This document shows positions 45,735-51,866 of a stretch of 51,866 nt of DNA, piece by piece. The stretch spans positions 1 through 51,866 of the forward strand of contig CAXKVR010000382.1 of NCBI GenBank assembly GCA_964058845.1, read 5' to 3'. Positions within the stretch are counted from its first letter, which is position 1. Each line of letters starts with the position of its first letter. A program made the position numbers and the translations under genes. Source of the DNA: Carex sylvatica. Its lineage: Eukaryota > Streptophyta > Magnoliopsida > Poales > Cyperaceae. The notes beneath the pieces are model-generated. The model worked only from the letters and a program-made list of their open reading frames with translations. It searched no databases and had not been told where the DNA came from.

Positions 45735-45742
45735 TTTTTATA
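45735..45742 (-). promoter_or_regulatory. TATA box of the two-exon dirigent gene
   Basis: Minus strand CTTTATAAAAAC, 40 bp upstream of the ATG at 45695, which implies a very short leader. Confidence 0.65.
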
Positions 45743-45854
45743 AAGATGAATATGACTTAAGAGAGAGACCTCCTAACGGATGATTGTTGTGTAGTCAATG
45801 TTGCCGGAGGCTATTCTGATGAACTTAATTGAAACAGTTTGAGATACTTTGGAT

Positions 45855-46005
45855 CGAAATTTTAAAAACTTTACATGTAAATTCATCATTCGTGAAATAA
45901 ATCGGTTTCAACATTTTGGATTTATTGTTTGAGGCTAATCTAATAGATTTTGAAGTTAAGCTCACCAAACACCTTGATGAGCTTAAGAACACCCTAGTTC
46001 TACTC
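45855..46005. mobile_element. Right half of an M1 MITE upstream of the dirigent gene
   Basis: Reads from tttacatgtaaattcatcat through gaggctaatctaatagattt to gcttaagaacaccctagttc and tactc. The left half is missing. It is joined to a (ct)n/(ta)n/(ga)n run at 46001-46034. Confidence 0.7.
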
Positions 46006-46033
46006 TCTCTCTCTATATATACAGAGAGAGAGA

Positions 46034-46215
46034 GGAGGGATCAACTTACAATATTTGAAAGTTACAATATCTTACAACAATTCAATTTTGTGATTTTCAA
46101 TGTCGAAACAGTCGATCCAAATCATTCAACATAATATCTATATTAAAATATGCTTAGAGGTCAACTTTTATATATTTTTTTGAATATTTTTACTATTTAT
46201 GAAGTATTTTAAAAA
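46034..46215. mobile_element. Left half of an M3 MITE
   Basis: gaggagggatcaacttacaa, aacagtcgatccaaatcatt and caacataatatctatattaa match the left arm of family M3. It stops near the centre of the element. Confidence 0.65.
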
Positions 46216-47442
46216 ATGTCATTTTCAGTTGTCCAGAATGTCTGGATGTATCTTATAGATTAATTAAGAATAAAAAAAAAACTGTTTGAACTAAAGCAAT
46301 CTATAAGAATGTCTGGATGTATCTTTTAGATTAATAATAAAGAATAAAAAAAATTGTTTCTTGTGTGCTTGCAAAAGCAGTCGCTACTCTCTAAATTCAC
46401 CCAATCTCGGCCCAGAAATTAGGAGAACTTGGGCAATTTTGGGCTCTAAATTAAGCTGTAATATCAATTCCCAGATCTGTTTATACAATCATTCTATCTA
46501 TTTTAAATTGTTTCTGTGAAGTGTGAACGCGTTATTCATAATTCATCAATACATAATATACGCCTCATATTTATTATTTAGAAAAGGATGCAAGTATAGT
46601 AAAAGGAAAAAAAGAGATCTCCAAGTACATTTTTACTATTATAAAAAGTATGCAAGTAAAAGGAAAAGATGTAACTCAAGAAATCATTATTTCTTCCATA
46701 ATTTCACTCTTTTGCAACCAATAATACTTGCGCAGCCATGCATGGGAACCTGAAATACGGGACCCACCAACCAGTGACAGTTTCTTACCATGTCAGACAC
46801 ATGAGATGTTTCCTAATTACGCATAACGAATGCGTACCGCATATGCATTCATAGTGACAAAGTAAGGTTATTTTGGTCATTTTTAGCGGAGCATGTAGAA
46901 GCAAAATGTATTGGCAATTATTTTCAAGTTTTGTAGGGGTCTATATGCACATTGTTTCGAAAGGGACTTGGAATGCAAAGTACAAACAACCAAAATGGCA
47001 TGAAAAATTAAGGGTTCTTTTAGAAAGGGTATTTACTTGAATTTGTTGTGAACAAAATGAGACCTTAACTCAGTACACAGCTTCACACTAACTCGGTACA
47101 CAGTATTGTCCCGGTACCAGTACCATAATTGGGATATGTAAGGTGGTTAATTAGGTTGGATTATAATAGTAGATATTATTTCCCCTTTATTATTTACTGG
47201 TAAAGGGCAGGAATTACCCCTTAAAGGGTCTTTTTTCCTATTAATGCAAATTGTCAAAATATATCTATATTTTTACTGATTCCATTCAGAGATATATCTT
47301 TTCTCAGTATGGGATAAGGGTATCTTAATATGAAGTGTAAACTTGGGGGCATAAGGGTATCTTAATATATCTAATTGGGATAACATATCCTGGCATCAAT
47401 CTATTTGCAGTACTGTCAAATTGAAGCTACTATATTTTTTAA
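46216..47442. other. Intergenic between dirigent genes
   Basis: 46233-46350 is a local duplication of aatgtctggatgtatctt(a/t) followed by tagattaat. 46380-46540 resembles 39290-39490 (gggctctaaatta..., tttctgtgaag...) and may be shared upstream sequence of the dirigent duplicates. No gene is supported; a 76-aa frame at 46523-46753 is Lys/Tyr-rich noise. Confidence 0.4.
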
Positions 47443-47815
47443 GAGGAGGGTTCCAATGCCTCATTTTTTTCATACCTCATATTTTATATCTTTGTTTTCG
47501 AAGTTGAAATTGTCGATCCGAACCGTTCAACATAATATTTATACTAAAATATGACTAGAGATAAAATTTTATATTTCTTGGAAATTTTTTACTAATTTTT
47601 ATGATAGGTACAAAATTACTGTTTTTGAACCGTTAAAAAAACAGTGATTTTCTACCCATCTTAGAAAATAGTAAAAAAATTTCAAAAATTATAAAATTTC
47701 ATCTCTAATCATATTTTAGTATAAATATTATGTTGAACGGTTCGAATCGACAATTTGGACTTCGAAAACAAATATATAAAATATGAGAAAAAGATGAGGC
47801 ATTGGAACCCTCCTC
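47443..47815. mobile_element. M3 foldback MITE, intact, exact 9-bp target duplication
   Basis: 373 bp, reference copy of the M3 family. Flanks are attttttaa on both sides. Ends gaggagggttccaatgcctc and gaggcattggaaccctcctc are perfect inverse repeats. Arms stay complementary almost to the centre (tcgatccgaaccgttcaaca against tgttgaacggttcgaatcga). Confidence 0.92.
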
Positions 47816-48159
47816 ATTTTTTAAACCATTAAATATTCAGATCATTTCATTTCATTTCATGGGTCATTAAATAATTTAAAAAATGGATCATATTAAATGC
47901 ATTAACTTCCTGAATTAATAGGAAAAATTTCATTATAACTTTATAATACCTTTTTTTTTACTTTTTTTTTTTTTCCTGACTATGCATAAGTTGTAGTCTA
48001 ACCATAGATATATTCTTCAGGAGCATGTAACTACAAGATAATAGATAATACAAGAAATAGAACAGCTCAGGAAAATATTAGAAGTCTTTATATATAGCCC
48101 CTCTTTCCTTGAAACTGCTCCAAATTAAATTTGATATTACACCAAACTTTACCAGAAAC
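47816..48159. other. 3' flank of the intronless dirigent gene
   Basis: AT-rich. Contains a ttcatttcatttcat short tandem repeat (47845-47860) and T runs at 47950-47973. No gene. Confidence 0.4.
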
Positions 48160-48696
48160 TTATTGTCCTTGATGATATACTGTAACATTGTACTCCACCA
48201 CAGCATTACCCGTCATATCCATCGTGACCGTCTTGGCGTGAATAAAACCCCTCGCATACCTGAATTTACCGGACCCACCAACCACCGGCATTTCCCGTAT
48301 CGTGTCAAACACAGAATTGCGGCCTAGAACCGCCAGTGTGCTGCCGTTGTTCTCCTTGTCCATGAAGACCAGGTTCATGGCCATTAGTAGGTGTCCTGCT
48401 TCGTCACGTGATGCCAGTGCATACAGCCCTTGTGCCCGGCCTACTAAGGCCGATGACAGATCGGGCCCGGCAGTAAGCGGGTCATCCATCATGACCGTGG
48501 CCCCAAATCCAGTAGAGGAGGTGTTCGTGCCCGGTGCTTCGGCTACACGAACTGCTGTCGGGTTGTTACCGGAGGGTATGTCGTGGAAGTAGAAATGAAG
48601 GTGTGTCTCGGTTTCGGCGCCATCAATTAGGGTTAAACTTACTATTGAGAGATGGAAAATGAGAAAGAGTGTTATGATTTTGAGGCATGAAGACAT
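48160..48696 (-). CDS. Dirigent protein, intronless, secreted
   Basis: Start chosen at 48696 (MSSCLKIITLFLIFHLSIVS), because it opens directly on a signal peptide; the frame is open 37 codons further to 48807, but that stretch is not signal-like. Product 178 aa. Dirigent motifs: ETHLHFYFHDIPSGNNPTAV with the conserved Asp, GFGATVMMDDPLTAGPDLSS, LVGRAQGLYALASRDE, MNLVFMDKENNGSTLAVLGRN, REMPVVGGSGKFRYARGF and VVEYNVTVYH. It looks like the DIR-b/d group. Role as for the family: radical-coupling guide in the apoplast. Compared with its neighbour at 44925 it has no intron, keeps FYFHD, and is much more GC-rich than the surrounding DNA. KENNGSTL replaces the commoner GEYNGSTL. Confidence 0.92.
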   Translation of the reverse strand: MSSCLKIITLFLIFHLSIVSLTLIDGAETETHLHFYFHDIPSGNNPTAVRVAEAPGTNTSSTGFGATVMMDDPLTAGPDLSSALVGRAQGLYALASRDEAGHLLMAMNLVFMDKENNGSTLAVLGRNSVFDTIREMPVVGGSGKFRYARGFIHAKTVTMDMTGNAVVEYNVTVYHQGQ

Positions 48697-49640
48697 GATT
48701 AATTTGCTTGAAAGCTGAAATGCTGATAAGAGATGGTTTTGATTGTTTGAAGCTAAAAAGGGGGTGAGTAGTGTTTGGTTTGAGGAAAGAGAGAATCTGA
48801 TAAACAAAGGAGTATAAAAAGCAAATTAATAAAGTTGTTTGTAGTAGGTGAAGTGCAGTATGTTAAATACTAGAAAACGATTTATGAAAAAAGGCAAATT
48901 GAAAAGGAAAAGGAATTATAACGAAGTCAAGGATTAGTGTTTCTAATTCAATTGTTAAAACCATATAATTAATGAGATCCAATTTAAGGTCGGTAAACAA
49001 CTTTGCAGTAGTACAAGTTAAATTATTAAACAATGCATGAAAGTGCGCTATATCAACAGAAAAAGGGTGGATGCCATAAAAAGTCAAAATCATGATTTGG
49101 TTTGTTCACCTACTAATTTTTTTTAAAAATTAAGGCTTAACCAACTTAGCATTATATTGACAAAAACATCAAATCAGGAGATTGGAGCGAGGCAATAGCA
49201 TAAGTGTTTCAACTACTAAAAATTGGACTTTAAAACTTTTAAATTGTATAATTTTTTACTTAATTGAATGTTCAGATATTTTTTTATTCTTCTAATCAAA
49301 CGATAGACTTAACAATCTTCTTGAGAGTGTAATATGTTCCTTAATTGAATGTTCCGAGATTTTTATTTTATTTTTGAAAATTTGATTGATTTATAAGCAC
49401 TATAACTGTTTCACTAAAGTATATACCGTGCATTCAGCAGTCCATTTATTATTTATATTTATCTAAGTAAATGATGAACTTTTGAAGTCATTATCTTGAG
49501 CTGATACAGTATTAAAATAAATTATTTATGTACATTCTTATCCAAATTAGGACAAGAATTTGGGCATCTGTTTTAACGTTTTTATTGATTTTTTGACGGT
49601 GCCATTTTAGTTACATACTATTTTTTTTTTTTTTTGTAAA
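48697..49640. other. Dirigent upstream region and intergenic DNA
   Basis: The promoter of the intronless dirigent gene should lie in about 48700-49000. A weak TATA-like TTTATAC on the minus strand is near 48813. Beyond that, AT-rich sequence with no gene; the 76-aa minus frame at 48863-49093 is judged chance. Confidence 0.35.
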
Positions 49641-49824
49641 TTTTAATGTATGACTTTTCAACTAGATTTTCTTTTATTGGGGATTATATCTTCGGAAACA
49701 AAAGATGACATGGACCTATATGGCCCATGGGCAGAGATGTTGATGTCGCATCTGTTATTTCTTTTGATTGCAACTACTAAATATCTGTATATATGTTGGA
49801 ACAATATAATTTTACATTTTTCAC

Positions 49825-49945
49825 TTACTATCTTTTACAAATATATTATATGCATATTTGCATATCAAACACATGAATTGCATTTCCTATCTTTTACATA
49901 TATTATATGCATGTTTGCATATCAAACACATGAATTGCATTTTCT
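49825..49945. repeat. 57-bp tandem duplication
   Basis: tatcttttaca(a)atatatta, then gcatatcaaacacatgaatt, occur twice with a 57-bp period (atcaaacac at 49864 and 49921). Confidence 0.85.
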
Positions 49946-51217
49946 ACATGTAATATGTATGTTTCCTAGTATTATTTTAGATAATATAAACATACATTCA
50001 TGCATGTGATGTTTTTATTAGTCAATTACTTATCCGGTTCAACATACACTTGAAATAAAATAAAAAGTTTTTTTTTCCTAAATAGATAAAGCTATTAAAT
50101 TTAATTTAGAATTAGTTTAAAAAGTAAAATTGTCAGCTGAATTTAACTTAATAAAGTATGGGAGGACATCAAGTCTGGTGGACTTGTCTGATCAACCGCC
50201 ACTGTAAGTGCAAGATGTCAAATCTGATTTATGAAGTTGAGTTTCTAAGTAATTATAAACTCAAGTCTACATTTGTAATTGACTCTACATTCCAAGAAAA
50301 TCGATTTAGGTTCGAACAACCTATGTGAGATAAAATAAGGTAAAAGAAAAAATATGCCAAAAATTCAATTCATCTAAAAAATATTGTTTAACTCAGAGAA
50401 AAAAAATTACTAGTTAAAAAAAAATTCAATAAAGCAGCTTTTAAAGTTTAAACCAATTTGGTATAATGGTTAGATTTAGGCTTGAAAGTTAAATTGTAGC
50501 AGAATAATAAAGTATAATTTCAAGAGCTGCGAATGTAATAACTTTTTTAAATATTTATGCAATACAACAAAATAAAAACAAGAAAACATTAAAGTACAAC
50601 TGGCACAACACTTACCAAAACAGTATACTATAATTCTAACAAGTTAACTAAAATTGACTACAACTTGATCTAATTTTTTTCAAATAACTTAATATATGTG
50701 ATTTGACCACAGTATATTGGAATACAATTTGTTCCTAATTTGAAAAATCATACACCATTTATCCTAACATAGGTGAAGTAATTGCTATTTAATTTGGCAC
50801 ATGAACAATCACGATTAAGAGTGGAGGATTGAAACTTAAATCCTTTTTAATAGCACTTGATCGTTTGAAAGTAAATTAATAATAAGAGTTAAATATATGT
50901 TATAGAATGTAAATTAAGACCTAAATACCCTCCTATTTTTTTTAATGTGTTGAACTCAAAATCATTTTGCTACATGAAGGTTCATTTGTTACATTTGTTA
51001 CAAATGAACAAAAATGATAATTTTATATTTGTTACTCAGTTACTTACTTAATTATGAATATTAAAAAGATGATACAATTTATATATAATTATAAGCTATA
51101 AGTAGATAATTATGTATTTCTTCTCAACTTGCTGGTACCTGTGGAGGGCCGAAATCAATTTTTTTGAAGAGAAGCAAAACTTTGGTTGAAATATGTTTGA
51201 TGTGATTTTAGATGTTT
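49946..51217. other. Intergenic, nothing recognised
   Basis: AT-rich DNA without a supported gene, repeat or element. Confidence 0.35.
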
Positions 51218-51241
51218 GGGGGGGGGGGGGGGGGGGGGGGG
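51218..51241 (+). repeat. 24-nt G homopolymer with adjacent G-rich tract
   Basis: 24 consecutive G, followed at once by ttgggtgggttggggtg. Potential G-quadruplex. Its exact length may be affected by sequencing error. Confidence 0.85.
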
Positions 51242-51866
51242 TTGGGTGGGTTGGGGTGTGTGGAGTGGAGGGTGGTTTGCAATTTTTGCATTTTTTTTTA
51301 CTTTTGGAGCTGCATAGACTGATACGGTGGATGGCACAGTGGGCCAGAAGAGAAGCACAAGTTGTAATATTGTAGATGTAATATTAGGTGTGTTTAGGTA
51401 TGTTTTCTGAATTTTTTGAATTTTTGGGCAGTTTTAATTTTGGGGGATGTAGGGATACTGGTACGGTGGAGGTACAGTACCGGCACTAGGATGTATATTT
51501 CCCTAATAGCTACTATCGGGTTTTAAAAAAAAACATTACAATTTTTGTTACCCCTCCATACCGGTTCCCGCGCATTAATTACCCCCTTATCATATATTAA
51601 TCATCCATCTACCTCAGAGAGAGGAGAATTATTATTATTATTATTTTTTTTTTTATGTAAACCCGTAGGTTGAATTGCATTAAAACTAAATAAGGTTCAG
51701 TACATAAATCCAAAACAAAATTAAGAGCAATCTCTAATGGATCATTTTATTAATCTATTACATAATCAGTTAATGCAATATTCTACTTAACAAGAGGAGA
51801 GCATAAAACATTTTCTCCTTGAATTTCGTGTAGGCAAATGAGAGGGAGAGCAAAAAATATAATAAA
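51242..51866. other. Right-end intergenic DNA
   Basis: GT/GG-rich to about 51280, then mixed sequence. ga(c)tgatacggtggatg(g) and actggtacggtggaggt recur at 51319 and 51459. An (att)n run at 51629-51645 leads into a T run. No gene is supported up to the window edge. Confidence 0.35.

Noticed and set aside
48302..48592. 96-aa plus-strand frame
   Set aside because: Antisense shadow of the intronless dirigent gene.
48697..48807. Upstream extension of the intronless dirigent frame to 48807
   Set aside because: The added 37 residues do not look like a signal peptide, while Met at 48696 begins directly on one.
50440..50500. tRNA-like 'ggtataatggtt' motif
   Set aside because: No matching B box or cloverleaf could be drawn.

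Overview
The window is plant nuclear DNA, most likely from a dicot. It is AT-rich, with intron-split genes of plant-only families (a beta-amylase with a BZR1-type DNA-binding domain, a TOM1-like ESCRT protein, a thaumatin-like protein, dirigent proteins). The intergenic DNA is packed with miniature inverted-repeat elements (MITEs), hAT-like elements and LINE/copia remnants. I cannot name the species. There are no operons, rRNA, tRNA or CRISPR that I can support.

Layout. 1-521 (-): first coding exon of a BAM7-type beta-amylase; the gene runs off the left edge. 1996-4676 (-): complete nine-exon TOM1-like (TOL5-type) gene, 427 aa, with a probable 5'UTR intron. 5.7-8.0 kb: MITEs, no gene. 8.03-14.5 kb and 17.96-22.6 kb: two copies (A and B) of one segmental duplication, each altered by its own insertions. 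Between them lie a Ty1/copia reverse-transcriptase relic (14.5-15.2 kb) and an intact thaumatin-like gene (15732-17447, -; 249 aa, 16 Cys). 22.6-32.9 kb: gene-free, with a minisatellite, hAT and Mutator-type MITEs, a decayed LINE and a nested MITE. 32968-36321 (+): complete six-exon glycolipid transfer protein gene (219 aa), followed by a 176-bp tandem triplication whose third unit holds a MITE. 38.5-39.0 kb (-): dirigent pseudogene disrupted by a small hAT-like element. 40.2-41.3 kb (-): 5'-truncated LINE with a poly(A) tail. 41.58-42.75 kb: an unusual inverted array of an exact 177-bp repeat (three units against four). 44925-45695 (-) and 48160-48696 (-): two intact dirigent genes. 48.8-51.9 kb: no gene seen; a 57-bp tandem duplication and a 24-nt G run.

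The genes do not form one pathway. TOL and GLTP proteins are housekeeping trafficking and lipid-transfer functions. The thaumatin-like and dirigent proteins are secreted, defence or cell-wall related products. Exon coordinates were worked out by hand from reading frame, GT/AG borders and family knowledge, and phases agree at every junction in the multi-exon genes. The element annotations rest on visible terminal inverted repeats (TIRs) and target-site duplications (TSDs).
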